Positions 36,372-47,127 of a stretch of 64,000 nucleotides of DNA are shown here, piece after piece. Positions within the stretch are counted from its first letter, which is position 1, and each line of letters opens with the position of its first letter. The stretch is taken from contig MU385736.1 of NCBI GenBank assembly GCA_022497155.1, positions 540,254-604,253 of the forward strand, given 5' to 3'. Position numbers and translations under genes: made by a program. This DNA comes from Whalleya microplaca (lineage: Eukaryota; Ascomycota; Sordariomycetes; Xylariales; Xylariaceae). Below the pieces are notes generated by a model. It was not told the origin of the DNA. It saw nothing but the letters and a program-made list of their open reading frames with translations, and made no database searches.

Positions 36372-37184
36372 GACTAGGCATCCTCGACATTACTATTCTT
36401 CTCTTCAACCCGTAGTAGCGCAGCAGCGCTTGTAGGACTACGTACACTTCATGATTTCACGATTTCTCTGCTTCGCGATCCGTGGCGTGGCTCATACCCC
36501 GCGCACATATACACGGCTTGCATCAATTGTAACATTGTCATTTTCCCTCCTGCATTGCATCGGCGTTATACAAAGGGATGGACCTACACTGGAAGGATCA
36601 GGTTGATCAATTTCTTCACGGAAAACATCTCAAGACCTGGTCGGATGGTTTACTTAGATTGCACCGTGGCATTTTTCGATGGCATTTACGCTGGTCGAGG
36701 CTGCCGTCTTAATTCGACGTACAGGGGATGAGGCAGTGGACTGGCGGAACACTGAGGGAACGGCATTCGTCACGGTTTGGAGGGGGTGAGGTCCCCTTAC
36801 CGACATAAATGATGACGTTACGGAAGGGATGGTCGACGGTGGGTAAGATGAAAGTGAACCGCGTTTACCGGTATCAGTTCCATAGATTTGGAGCAAGTTG
36901 TGACTGGTAGCTATTCAGCACAGTTACACGTCGCACTGAATTCCGCAAAGTCTTTGGCAAATGCATTCGCCTTCTTGGTAGATCTTCGATCACAATGCTA
37001 TGACTTGTTTGAATTCAGTGCGGAAGACGTAGCTTGAGAGTACTCCTGAGATAGAGAATACATCTCCGGTTACGCACCCATGATTTCAATACCTTGCCTA
37101 CCTTCCTTGACCAAGTTCCGTGACCAACTGTAATAAGACATGCAATGGGAACTTATAGTGTCAATACTTGATTGGCATAATGAT
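36372..37184. other. Convergent intergenic region
   Basis: About 0.8 kb between the stops of TBP and the flavin oxidase gene. Only 3' flank sequence; nothing recognisable. Confidence 0.5.
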
Positions 37185-38699
37185 TTAGTTGTTTGATCGA
37201 TGTAATATATGCCCAGGTTCACCACCTCTGCTCCCGTCTTGTGTTACTATAGCTTTACCATCACTATTTGTAGTCTTCCACCTCCATTTGTCTTGAAGCT
37301 CCGAGGGACATCTCCCCGTAATGCATTGCACAACCCTATCACCAATTACTGGTAAAAACTTGAAAGCATGCCCACTCCCGCCGGTAGCGATGAAGAGGCC
37401 CTGCCAGTAGGGGTGGTAGTCTATAATCCAATCGCCGTTGGGCGTATCTGTGTACCAGCAAAGACGAGTCCGGGCAAATGACCGACCCTCTAAGTTGAGC
37501 GACGGTATCATCTTACCTAGAGCCTCCCACAATACTTTCTCGTCCTCGGGGGGGATGGAGATCGATGCATCATCGAGGTGCGTCCACGGCTGCGAGACCG
37601 TCACAGGTGCCTCGGGAGCAGCTGTCCCCTCCTGCGCATCCTTCGGCACGCCCAGGGGCGGCGTCGATACCGTCTTCGGGTTCAGGTACCCGTAGCTGTG
37701 CCGCGCGATCTTGAGCACGCGGTTCCGCGGCGGGATGATGAAGAGGCCGGTGGATATGTTCATCAACACCGGGATATCCTGCAGCCTCTCCTGCTCCTCC
37801 GAGGTGATGTCCAGATACCCCAATACCTGCCCCGTCGCCACGACCTGGTCCGCCAGATCCACCAGCGCCGCCGTCCACGCGCCGGCGGCGGCGACCACGA
37901 GCTCGGCCTCCAGCGTCGCGCCGTCCGCGAGCCTCGCGCCCGTGACCCTCCCCCTCGCATCATCCGTGAGCAGCACCTCCGCGGTCCCGTTGACGAAGGC
38001 CACGCGCCCCGTGCCCGCGACGCGGTCGTAGAGCCAGCGCATGCAGGCCTCGGCGTCGGCCCAGCCGCCGCCCTCGTTGAGGTACCCCCAGTCGGCGAAG
38101 GCGCCGCCGGTGCGCGAGACCTTGGCGACGGAGGCGGGCGCGGGCAGCACGCGGATGGAGCGCAGCGGGCGCCCGGACGCCTGCGCCAGCGCCAGCGTGT
38201 TCACCCAGCTCTTCTTCGCGTAGCCGATGCCCGTCAGCGACCCGTCGCCGGGGCGCGTCGAGGGGCCCGCGTCCGCCGCGAGCAGGAACCCGGATTCCGT
38301 GTACCGCCCGCCGGCGCCGAGGTCCGCGTCTGGGTTTTGGTTGTTGGGGGTGCGATGCCGCCAGTGCGCCTGCGCTTCCGTCGCGAGCGAGGCGTACGCC
38401 GGGTCCGCGTAGTCCGCGCGGATGATGCGTGAGGAGTCTATGCTGGCGGCGTCGCGGGCGGGGAAGACGCCCGGCTCGGGCGAGCGGTCCAGCACGGTTA
38501 TCGTGGTCGAGGCGAAGTCCGGGTTCGTGGCTAGGGAGAGGGCGGTGCTGAGGCCGAAGACGCCGGAGCCGATGATCAGGACGCTCGACGGCGCCTTGTA
38601 GGGTGGTTTCGTGTCGGAGGAGGGCATCTCGGCGAAGTTGATGTCGGGCAGGATTAGGCCGGGGCAGGTCAGGTGTGCCTCTAGTTGTGCGGGTGCCAT
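37185..38699 (-). CDS. FAD-dependent amine oxidase of the MSOX / fructosyl-amino-acid oxidase family
   Basis: One exon, 504 aa; Met-25 is a possible alternative start closer to the FAD fold. The dinucleotide loop VLIIGSGVFGLSTALSLA lies at residues 40-57, with Asp-71 closing the second strand. RLCWYTDTPNGDWIIDYHP (412-430) holds Cys-414, aligned with the cysteine that binds FAD covalently in monomeric sarcosine oxidase and amadoriases; GLFIATGGSGHAFKFLP (434-450) is the C-terminal FAD block. The family oxidises secondary amines (sarcosine, fructosyl amino acids, saccharopine, pipecolate) to an imine plus H2O2. The C-terminus ends SNN, so no SKL-type peroxisomal signal, unlike many fungal members. 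Codons are very GC-rich and produce long antisense frames. Exact substrate cannot be read from sequence. Confidence 0.88.
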   Translation of the reverse strand: MAPAQLEAHLTCPGLILPDINFAEMPSSDTKPPYKAPSSVLIIGSGVFGLSTALSLATNPDFASTTITVLDRSPEPGVFPARDAASIDSSRIIRADYADPAYASLATEAQAHWRHRTPNNQNPDADLGAGGRYTESGFLLAADAGPSTRPGDGSLTGIGYAKKSWVNTLALAQASGRPLRSIRVLPAPASVAKVSRTGGAFADWGYLNEGGGWADAEACMRWLYDRVAGTGRVAFVNGTAEVLLTDDARGRVTGARLADGATLEAELVVAAAGAWTAALVDLADQVVATGQVLGYLDITSEEQERLQDIPVLMNISTGLFIIPPRNRVLKIARHSYGYLNPKTVSTPPLGVPKDAQEGTAAPEAPVTVSQPWTHLDDASISIPPEDEKVLWEALGKMIPSLNLEGRSFARTRLCWYTDTPNGDWIIDYHPYWQGLFIATGGSGHAFKFLPVIGDRVVQCITGRCPSELQDKWRWKTTNSDGKAIVTQDGSRGGEPGHILHRSNN

Positions 38700-39034
38700 G
38701 GACGGACACTCACGATACCTAGCATAGAACAGGAGAAGCAGGGGGGACTATGTGTGTGGGAGGATGTATATACTTATATACTTATACTTATATATTTATG
38801 TATGTCATACCGACATATGTATATGGAATAGCGTACAGATTCTGGTAGAACCGCCATCGTGACTACTACCCCTCTGCCCCTCCGAGCAAGCAGCGAAAAA
38901 GCGCTCCTTGCCCCACGTCGGTGATCGTGCGATTGTGCAAGGAAGGGCGCCGGCGACTGGAAATCTAACTGCAGCTAACCTAGATAAATTTAGTGGGTAT
39001 TTTCAGTGGGAGGCTACAGGACTTGTTCGGAATT

Positions 39035-39073
39035 TAGCGTTATCTAGATAGCGTTATCTAGATAGCGCTATCG
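39035..39073. repeat. 14-bp tandem repeat, about 2.7 copies
   Basis: TAGCGTTATCTAGA at 39035-39048 and 39049-39062, then a partial variant TAGCGCTATCG at 39063-39073. The unit contains palindromic TCTAGA, so it could bind a dimeric factor or fold. Confidence 0.85.
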
Positions 39074-39125
39074 GCTGGCTGCTGCTGGCGGTTGGCTGTG
39101 GCTGGCAAGGGCCTGTCTACCTGTT

Positions 39126-39161
39126 ATTACCTAAGCTCCAGCTATTACCTAAGCTCCAGCT
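39126..39161. repeat. 18-bp tandem repeat, two exact copies
   Basis: ATTACCTAAGCTCCAGCT at 39126-39143 and again at 39144-39161, about 135 bp before the SR140-like start codon. Confidence 0.9.
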
Positions 39162-39296
39162 TTCCCTAATAACAACTTGGATTCAGCTCGTTTCCAACAT
39201 TGAATCCGTTCATAATTCATTCTACTAACATCCGCAGTGCGCAATGCGGCCTTGATGGAGACATATCGATAATTCCACACGCGAAGACACAACGCG

Positions 39297-41813
39297 ATGC
39301 CTTCCTCGTCTTCCAAGAAACTCGCCGACTTCCCAGACGTCGAGGCGAAACTCCAGAAACCTTCGAGACAATCCGCTTTCGAGAAGCAGAAGGCCGACGC
39401 CGAGGCGAAGCGGAAACGAGAGGCTGCCGAGACCGCCGCTGTCTACGAGAGCTTTGTCAAGAGCTTCGATAACGACGATGACGATGACGGAGGCGATACT
39501 ATTGGCCCACAAGGCCCATTCGGTAGTGGTGGTCGCGGTCGGAATGCTCCCTTTGGCGCAGGAGGTGTAGGTGGCCCGCCGAAGCGACACTTTGGTGGTA
39601 CAGGACCTGGTGTCTCGGGTATGAGAAGTGGCCCCGGGTCTCTGGGGCCCGCGCCAACGGCTTTTGGCAACAAGAGAAAGCTCGACGGTTTCCAGCAAGG
39701 GTTCAACAGGAGGAGCGCCGAGGAAGGTCGCGGCCGACTTGGGTTCCAAGATGATGATAGTGACGGAGGCCATGCACCACCAAGGCCAAAAGGCTTTTCA
39801 AGGGCCTTCGATACTAGTGACGATGAAGGAACTGCCAGGTCGCGGGATCTGGCTGAGGAAAAGGCCATTGCGAAACCCACACTTCGCTTGGCCAGCTTGC
39901 CCCCGGGCACATCACCCGCCGTCCTCAAGGCTCTTATGCCGTCGAACCTGACCGTGGAGAATGTCAAGATCCTATCGCCTACGCCCCAGGGCAGCAACGA
40001 GAGAAAATCAATAGCGGCCATCGTCACATTGTCAAAGGAAACACCTGCCACTGACATCGATGCCGCCGTCAGTTCTTTGCAAAACAGGTATCTCGGTTTC
40101 GGCTTCTACTTGTCACTACATAGGCATTTGTCGTCTGCCGTAGCATCAAATGTCGTCGCGTCGAGTCTCACTTCTTCCTCCGCTTCTCAACCCTTTGGTG
40201 CGAAGCCCGTGCCTCAACCTAATGACAGCAACCCCCATCACCCGGGTGGATTCCACCGAGGATTCGCACCTCCACCATCATACGGTCTAGCTGGTGGACC
40301 CATACAAAGAACTATTCTACACGTACCTGTTCAAACACCAAAAGATATCAAACAACTTCAGCTCATCCACAGGGTTGTCGAGTCTGTACTAGAGCACGGA
40401 CCGGAGTTTGAGGCTCTTCTCATGTCACGCCCTGACGTGCAAAGGGAAGAGAAATGGGCCTGGCTCTGGGACGCCCGTAGTGAAGGTGGTGTCTGGTACC
40501 GTTGGCGGCTATGGGAGGTGATCACGAACGCCCAAGCCAAGGTCGGCCAAAAAATGAAGTACCTGCCGCTTTTCGAAGGCAGCAATGCATGGAAGATCCC
40601 CGAGAAGGGGCTAGCCTTCGAATACGTCACCACCATCGATGAGTTCATATCAGACCCGGAATACAACTCTTCAGACGAGGAGGATTTTGAAGACGAGGGC
40701 AATAAGCCACCAGAGGCCGCGGACAAGGAAAATACCTATTTAAATCCCCTTGATAAGGCGAAACTGACGCACTTCCTGGCAAGACTTCCCACGACGCTGA
40801 CCAAGATCCGGAAGGGCGACATCGCTAGGGTGACGACCTTCGCTATCACGCACGCGAGTAGAGGAGCCGACGAAATCGTCGATATGATCGTAGCCAACAT
40901 CGTGAAGCCATTCGCACTTACATCAGCGAACCCAGAACACAAGAAAGCGAGCAAGGACAGCGAAGACCGCGGGGCCGAGTCGCGATACTCAACCCCTTTA
41001 CCCGACGACACCGTCGCCAAGCCCAACGAAGCGCAAGACACCAGCGCCGCCAGCCTCGTCGGCCTGTACGTCGCGAGCGACATCCTCTCGTCGTCGGCGA
41101 CGAGCGGCGTGCGCCACGCGTGGCGGTACCGCCAGCTCTTCGAGGTCTCCCTAAAAGAGGGCCAGGTCTTCGAGACCTTGGGGCTGACGGCCGAGCGCCT
41201 CAACTGGGGGCGTCTGCGCGCCGAGAAGTGGAAGCGTAGTGTGGGCCTCGTGCTCGGATTGTGGGAGAGCTGGTGCGCGTTCCCGCACGAGAGCCAGCTG
41301 TTCTTCGCTGAGACGTTCGAGAATCCGCCCAGCGCGAAGAAGGAGGAGGAGGGGGGGCTGGTCGAGGAGGGCGCTGCTAAGAAGCGCAGGTGGAAGGTCG
41401 TTGAGGCCGCGGCCGATGCCGCCCAGGGTGGGGAGAAGGGGTACCGGCCTTTGCCCGTGAGCACCGAGGCGGAGGGGGATACTGGGGATGGGGATGATGG
41501 GGTCCCGATGGATCATGTCGATGGCGAGGTCATGGATCAGGATTGGATGGTCGATGATGAGCCGCTCGATAGCGATATCGATGGTGTTCCCATGGATCAA
41601 GATGATGAGGATGGTGATGAGGGGGAGCCTATGGATCAGGATAAACCGCCGGCGGAGAGGGAGGACGCGGAGGCTGGTAGCGGGGATGTTGCCGAGAAGC
41701 CTAAGGCGGAAGACGTGTCTAAAGAGCCGCTGACAGCGGCTCAGCAGTCGAGGAGGCGCTTGAGAGCTGTCGATATGTTCGCGGACTCGGATGGAGAAGA
41801 CGATGGCAAGTGA
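39297..41813 (+). CDS. SR140/U2SURP-like U2 snRNP-associated protein
   Basis: One 838-aa exon. Order of parts: Lys/Glu-rich start with FEKQKADAEAKRKREAAE; Gly/Arg-rich disordered region to about 190; a degenerate RRM (about 195-285: PTLRLASLPPGTSP ... NRYLGFGFYLSLHRH); a SURP module (about 350-410: QLIHRVVESVLEHGPEFEALL ...); a CID-like helical domain (about 475-680, ending LGLWESWCAFP); and a very acidic tail with PMDQD repeats. RRM-SURP-CID is the architecture of human U2SURP/SR140, a U2 snRNP-associated splicing factor, so a nuclear pre-mRNA splicing role is likely. Being intronless is unusual for a gene of this size here. No functional tie to its neighbours. Confidence 0.85.
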   Translation: MPSSSSKKLADFPDVEAKLQKPSRQSAFEKQKADAEAKRKREAAETAAVYESFVKSFDNDDDDDGGDTIGPQGPFGSGGRGRNAPFGAGGVGGPPKRHFGGTGPGVSGMRSGPGSLGPAPTAFGNKRKLDGFQQGFNRRSAEEGRGRLGFQDDDSDGGHAPPRPKGFSRAFDTSDDEGTARSRDLAEEKAIAKPTLRLASLPPGTSPAVLKALMPSNLTVENVKILSPTPQGSNERKSIAAIVTLSKETPATDIDAAVSSLQNRYLGFGFYLSLHRHLSSAVASNVVASSLTSSSASQPFGAKPVPQPNDSNPHHPGGFHRGFAPPPSYGLAGGPIQRTILHVPVQTPKDIKQLQLIHRVVESVLEHGPEFEALLMSRPDVQREEKWAWLWDARSEGGVWYRWRLWEVITNAQAKVGQKMKYLPLFEGSNAWKIPEKGLAFEYVTTIDEFISDPEYNSSDEEDFEDEGNKPPEAADKENTYLNPLDKAKLTHFLARLPTTLTKIRKGDIARVTTFAITHASRGADEIVDMIVANIVKPFALTSANPEHKKASKDSEDRGAESRYSTPLPDDTVAKPNEAQDTSAASLVGLYVASDILSSSATSGVRHAWRYRQLFEVSLKEGQVFETLGLTAERLNWGRLRAEKWKRSVGLVLGLWESWCAFPHESQLFFAETFENPPSAKKEEEGGLVEEGAAKKRRWKVVEAAADAAQGGEKGYRPLPVSTEAEGDTGDGDDGVPMDHVDGEVMDQDWMVDDEPLDSDIDGVPMDQDDEDGDEGEPMDQDKPPAEREDAEAGSGDVAEKPKAEDVSKEPLTAAQQSRRRLRAVDMFADSDGEDDGK

Positions 41814-44636
41814 TCATGCTTCGATGGATACATCTAAACTAGCCCATCTACTCAAGCGAAGGTCTCGAACCGGAGGATGTATGGTCGGGAGGGAAGGATC
41901 CTACGACGCACCATGTCGCTCATCGCTCCAGCAGGATTCTCCCATGCCGGGGTCCATTGAAGACTATATTGACGAGTATAGTTGGATTCACTATCTCCCT
42001 GATGTCGAAGAGAATCCGGAAACAACTTCATTGACATACATGACCACCTTGGTTGATTTGGAGAATTGGATTCAGCCTTATTCCGTTATTACCATCGCCA
42101 TGGTTCCGAGGCAAACACGGATAGATCCGGCCAGATCGTTTGCTGAGCATTGAGGTTAAGCTACTGCACAGCTAATATATGTGCGGAAGCTCGGGATGTC
42201 TCAGTATTACTAGTTGGCCAATAGCCTTCTATTCACGAGGGTAGTTCCAGGACTGAGATCTTGCCGAATAGTATCAAGCATGCACGAACCAGTGGGGAAC
42301 CACGTGGTAGAGGATGCCTTAGAAGCGACCATTTATACTTCATCCATTACTGCTTACCGCCCCGCCGACTAGTATATAGGGAGGCATAGGTAGTCAAAAT
42401 GTTACAAGTACTTTGTATACAACGTTGTAGATATGACGATCACATCAACAGCACTCTATCACTTCAGGCGTTGTATGTTTCAAGTCGTGTTTACGTCCTT
42501 GAGTTGACTAGTCACTCCAAAACTTGTATCAGCGTTCTCAACTTGCCTTCTCATTGGTACTAGCTAGACAAACAGGAAGAAGCTCGCTTAGAAAACTTAC
42601 AGAGGAGTTCATATAGATAATATGAAGCACCTATAATAGATACATGATTTGATTACCAGAAGTAAGGCTGCCACGCTAGTTAACCAATTACAACTTAGCT
42701 CACCCCAGATTCTTCAACTAACAGTGCTTATCGTCTCCTGTGACTTGTACATAATAGGACTTTCTATGAATGACAGGTCCCATACACTTTACTACAGATT
42801 TGAGGTATGTTACTCAGTTGCACCCCTCAGTCCTCCGTCACAATGAGACCCTGGTGCGGAATTTATGAGTTTTAAGGCCACAGTTGAGTAATTTGATTAT
42901 GAAGCAACTAAGCCCTGAAATTATATGTTCAACTTTTGAGTATGTATAGAAGAGGGTGTTGATTAGGGATCTATATTTGATCTGATATTGCCAGCGTCTG
43001 ACTAGTTAGTCAAGATCAATAACGCGATGAAGAAATATCATTACACCCATAAATACCTCTCATGGTTGCCCCACGTCCTTATGGGCGAACGCCACCAAAA
43101 ACCATTAAACTCTCTGCCGTGACACCGCCAGTGCTGGTTCAGTACGGCCCTGAGCCCCTCCTAAATTGCACGTACCGAGTACGCCTTTTCTGCAGGGTCC
43201 TGTTTCTGCTTCCCGCCCTATCTCAGCGTAATCTGCAGTATCGAGTACTTGGAATGCTGACCCCCTGTCACCAGTCCAGGATCTAACCCAAGTCAGCAAC
43301 CTTTGCACCAATTAGCCAATCAAAACTTGCTCGTTTTCAGAACCCCCACCGACAACAGTTACAGTACTCTCACGTTCACCATCCCAATCGCCTTTCACTT
43401 TCCTGGTTGCCGTTGAACCTCTCTACGCATATATACAGTAGAGTTCAGATGACGAACTGCTGGGTGTGGGACTACGGGTTAAGTGTGACCCGGGAAGCCT
43501 GCTTGAGACCGTTAGAATCGACACCCACAGCATTGCAAAAAACCCGAGGGACATAACCGGCCGCCGGTGCTCTTATAACTTTATCACCACCACTACTACT
43601 ACTACCACCACCAGCAACGTACGAGGCGTACTACACCCCTAGTCGATTCTATTTTGACGCCCCTTCATACCATACTTGGTACCTGTTTGATTTTGGGCAA
43701 TTCATTCCTCTGATAGCTACAGCGCTAGAACACCATAGCGTGAATCTCCCCCTTTGAACCTTGCCGGGTGGCTGCCGTCCGTTTTGTTCCATCAGTCTCA
43801 AGTGCGGACTAGTCTTAACGCCTACGTGTGGCCGTCAGGGACGTTACATGCGGAAGTCAGACGAGTGACAACTTCCCCTCCTTTTCTATGACAACACTAG
43901 CTTCCCTGGATGATAAGCCGGACTACCCATCAAGAGTTTTCGCTTCCATCTCACCTCCACATCTACAGGTAGCAGATCCTTGGGCCGTCTACCATCTGTC
44001 CGGGTTGTTGTTATCAAGTCTTCCTGGTTACAAGCACTGAGTAATCCCAATCCGACACCGAGAAGACGGCATTCGCCAAACGTGTTGTGGGTGGTCTCAT
44101 ATGCAACCTTATTCAGTATCGAAGTGGTCTCACATCAATAACTATATTTGACCGGACTGGCCTGGATCAACCCGAAACTCCTTTACGTCCGCACGCTTGT
44201 CGTCTCTAGCCTTGTTTCTCGCTCCTTGAGAAACGGCTCTTCCAGCACGCAATTCACGACTCAGTCACGGCCAGGATCCACCGGAAATTCATACAAACTT
44301 TGAGAATCCGGCTTCCACTTCGGTCAACTCTAGTCATCCCAGTTTCGAGTTCCACGACGCTTACCATTTATCTCGTGTCATCTTGGTATCTAGGATAATC
44401 CCGAACGAGGTTTTGTATTTCGGCTGCAGCTCCGCACGAGCCAGCCCTATGAAGGAGTTCCGGGGAGCCTCGCCTGACTCTAATCTTTGCGACAGCCGAT
44501 CTCTGGGATAAGGTTTAAACTAAATTGCCCTGAAGAGGTTGTCAGCTACACTTATTCTATCAACGGAATTGTCTTTAAACATTACTCACCATACTATCGT
44601 GTTCCTTTGTCACATGGTCCTGTGATACTGTTGAAT
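41814..44636. other. Intergenic, upstream of the copper-fist gene
   Basis: About 2.8 kb. A 120-codon frame at 41,791-42,153 overlaps the SR140-like end and has no recognisable domain; I regard it as chance. A CCA/CTA trinucleotide-rich stretch lies at about 43,585-43,615. 43.3-44.6 kb is C/T-rich and probably the promoter and leader of the copper-fist gene. Confidence 0.5.
43308..43320 (+). promoter_or_regulatory. Paired CCAAT boxes
   Basis: CCAAT at 43308-43312 and 43316-43320, 8 bp apart, about 1.3 kb before the copper-fist start codon. CCAAT is bound by the HAP/NF-Y complex in fungi. The distance is large, so a role is only possible if the leader is long. Confidence 0.3.
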
Positions 44637-46377
44637 ATGCCTACCATTGATGGAATTAAAATGGCCTGGTGAGTCGTGTATATTCCTTCCCGTTCCTGTT
44701 CGCGCAAATTTTCTTCGCGAGTTTCGGAAAGCTGCAGGATCCGCCCGCCGGATCCCCTAAAAAACCATCACTATGTCTGGCGAGAAGTTTGTGTAACAAC
44801 CTGCAGCTGCAAATGGCGGCTTCATACATTTCCTGCGAACTGTCACGGCTAACGGCTCATTCTTCATGTTTAGCGTGCCATGCATACGCGGGCACCGATC
44901 AACTAAATGTTCCCATGCCCATGAGCGTGTGATGATACCAGTTCGAAGACCGGGTCGACCCTTGAGCACTTGCCCACATCCGCCGGGGAGTACATGTACA
45001 TGTCGTGGTGTGACAGCTGCGATACCTCGGAAAGGAAAATGTGGTTGCGGAAGTGCGCCCAATCAAACCAATGGCACCTTGACGCCAATCGAGAGCGACT
45101 CATCAATCGTGGAAAAGTCGCCGATATCGCCTACAAAGGATACGACCTTTCGAGTCCAGAAGTCAGCGGGAAAGGATCGTAGTCGAAAGCAATCTTCCGA
45201 CGCCGATGCCTTGGTGCGCATGGACATAAATCACTTCAATATTGTAAGTCCGCCCGGCTTTACAATGAATATGGAGAATGGCATGGGTCCAATCGACCCG
45301 TCGGCCGCATCGAGTTATACATCACTTCAGCAACCTGGACTCGAGCAACGGGGCCCTTTGATACCGCACTTGGGTTACCAGTCGGCATCCCCTGCCCTAG
45401 ACACGACGACCAATGCTCTGCTAGCCCCTATTAGTAGTATAGCAGACTTTTCGCCGGCATCGTCTTCGAGAGAGAAGATTTCGGGTCGGTCGAGCATTGG
45501 GTCTGATACATCTAGTGCGTACCATACGCCAACGTCAAGCTCTGCGGATTCCCCGTCGTATGATCTGCCATCCGAAGAGTTTGTCCCCTCTTGTTGCCAG
45601 AGGAGGCCGTCGCAATTGCAGACGGGAGCGCAAGTTCGCGTGCAACCACAAGCTCAACCACAAGCGGAGTCTCGAAAACCGACGACTATGATGGGGTTGG
45701 GACACCAAGTTTCGCCCAGTCATAGTGTCATGATTCCTCAATATCCACCATCAGCAGGACTCAACCAACAGATATACCCTCCCTATTGCCAACCGACGAT
45801 CTATACGTATCCTGCCAATTACGGAACTGCTTATCAGCCCCTCGAGATATCACAATGGCAGAACATAGCGAACTCTATGCATAGCATGCAGAATCCGTAC
45901 GCAATGCAGTCTGGTATTGACTCGAACGGATCCGTGACAACCCATATTTGCGATTGCGGAGAAGGATGCCAATGTGTAGGGTGTATTGCCCACCCGTTCA
46001 ATGACGCGAGTTGGAATCTCGTCCGTAAAATCATCAGCGGTGAAGAGCTGTCGACCATGGACTCGGAAAGTCATGCTGAGACCATACCGGAGACCAATGG
46101 CGCAGTCCACGATCCAGTGCTGGCCCAATCAGGCCCACCGCCGGCGGTGGGCGGTGCATCACCGTCCTCGGCGCATACTCCATCTGACACTGGATTAGTG
46201 GTAGACACGGACGAGGAGAAAGTATGTGAAGCGAGCGAATATTTCTTCGTATTATATAGGGAAGATGGCAATCAGATGGGCTGTGGCGGTATGTCCAATA
46301 GGTGTCCATGTGGCAACGACTGCCAATGCGTCGGGTGCATGATGCACGGCAACCCTGCCAACAGCACGCCAGTCTGA
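44637..46377 (+). CDS. Copper-fist transcription factor
   Basis: Two exons, 44637-44668 and 44874-46377, with a 205-nt intron splitting the first zinc-ligand Cys codon; 511 aa. Without exon 1 the frame would start at 44866 and lose the finger's beginning. Spliced N-terminus: MPTIDGIKMACVPCIRGHR, then STKCSHAHERV, RRPGRPLSTCPH and KGKCGCG. This is the copper fist, in which Cys-11, Cys-14, Cys-23 and His-25 bind zinc and the RGHR/GRP segments touch DNA. The middle is Ser/Pro/Gln-rich. Two C-terminal clusters of form CxCx3CxCx2Cx2H (CDCGEGCQCVGCIAH, CPCGNDCQCVGCMMH) resemble the Cu(I)-binding clusters of Mac1/Cuf1/GRISEA-type sensors. It probably controls copper uptake genes under copper limitation; paralogue identity is uncertain. 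Confidence 0.93.
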
Positions 46378-47127
46378 AAGGGGTGTGGGGGAGAGGGGGA
46401 GGAGAGGGGGGAAGAGCTATCACGACTTGTACGTTGTATGACCTGGCGTTTGGTGGTACCCTTGCTCGAGCGATAGAGAACTATGATTCCCCAAGGATAT
46501 CTGGCTCGGATTTGAATGGACAGGGCAGGTAGGGTTAAAATTCTATTGCATACAGATCATTTAGTCGGGGCGAAAGCGTGTATATAGTTTTTGACGAAGG
46601 ACGGAAACACACTGCCAGACAAAAGGGCAGTGGACAGACAAGCGGACGAACGAAGTATAGGTCGGCATGTGCCGCTGGCAAGATATCAATATTGAGAGCC
46701 ATTGGACATACACACATATATATAGATACGTGGTATCTTGTAAATCATGCCTATTCAGTGGGGGCACTATAGGATCCGGACGATTGGGTCTCTTTAATTC
46801 TGTCCCTGACTAGCAATTGCTACGATGCAGACGCCCGATGACGTTTGCCGGCTATTGTTATGCGTTGGTGATCGCACAGAGTCCGGAGGGGGTATATATG
46901 CGTAAAGTCTAACGAGGTTACCGTAATCGGTATCGCCAAGCCTCACATGCCACATGCGACTGGAACCTTAATAATTAAGCTTTCCTCCCGACGACAACTC
47001 GTCTCGCTTTTAGCCTGTACAACCTAGACAGAACAACATTTCTTCCCTAAAAACGGAAAAGGAAAAAGGAATGCCTCGAGATCATCGCTGATTCGACAAG
47101 GTTGCCTACCTACTGCAGTCGCACATC
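46378..47127. other. Intergenic between copper-fist and RS-rich genes
   Basis: About 750 bp. A G/A-rich run directly after the copper-fist stop (about 46,378-46,415) has several G3-G6 blocks and could form a quadruplex in RNA. The rest is 3' flank and promoter without clear motifs. Confidence 0.5.

Larger units (their letters stand above)
38700..39296. promoter_or_regulatory. Divergent promoter region with two short tandem repeats
   Basis: 597 bp shared by the flavin oxidase (-) and SR140-like (+) genes. Contains an ACTTAT/TATA-type microsatellite at about 38,765-38,830 and the two tandem repeats listed separately. No known activator site is certain. Confidence 0.45.

Noticed and set aside
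37578..38432. 284-codon plus-strand open frame
   Set aside because: Antisense shadow of the GC-rich flavin oxidase gene; Arg/Ala/Pro/Gly-rich with no domain, whereas the minus strand shows clear FAD motifs.
41791..42153. 120-codon frame overlapping the SR140-like stop
   Set aside because: Starts inside the previous gene in another frame, no domain, most likely 3' flank.
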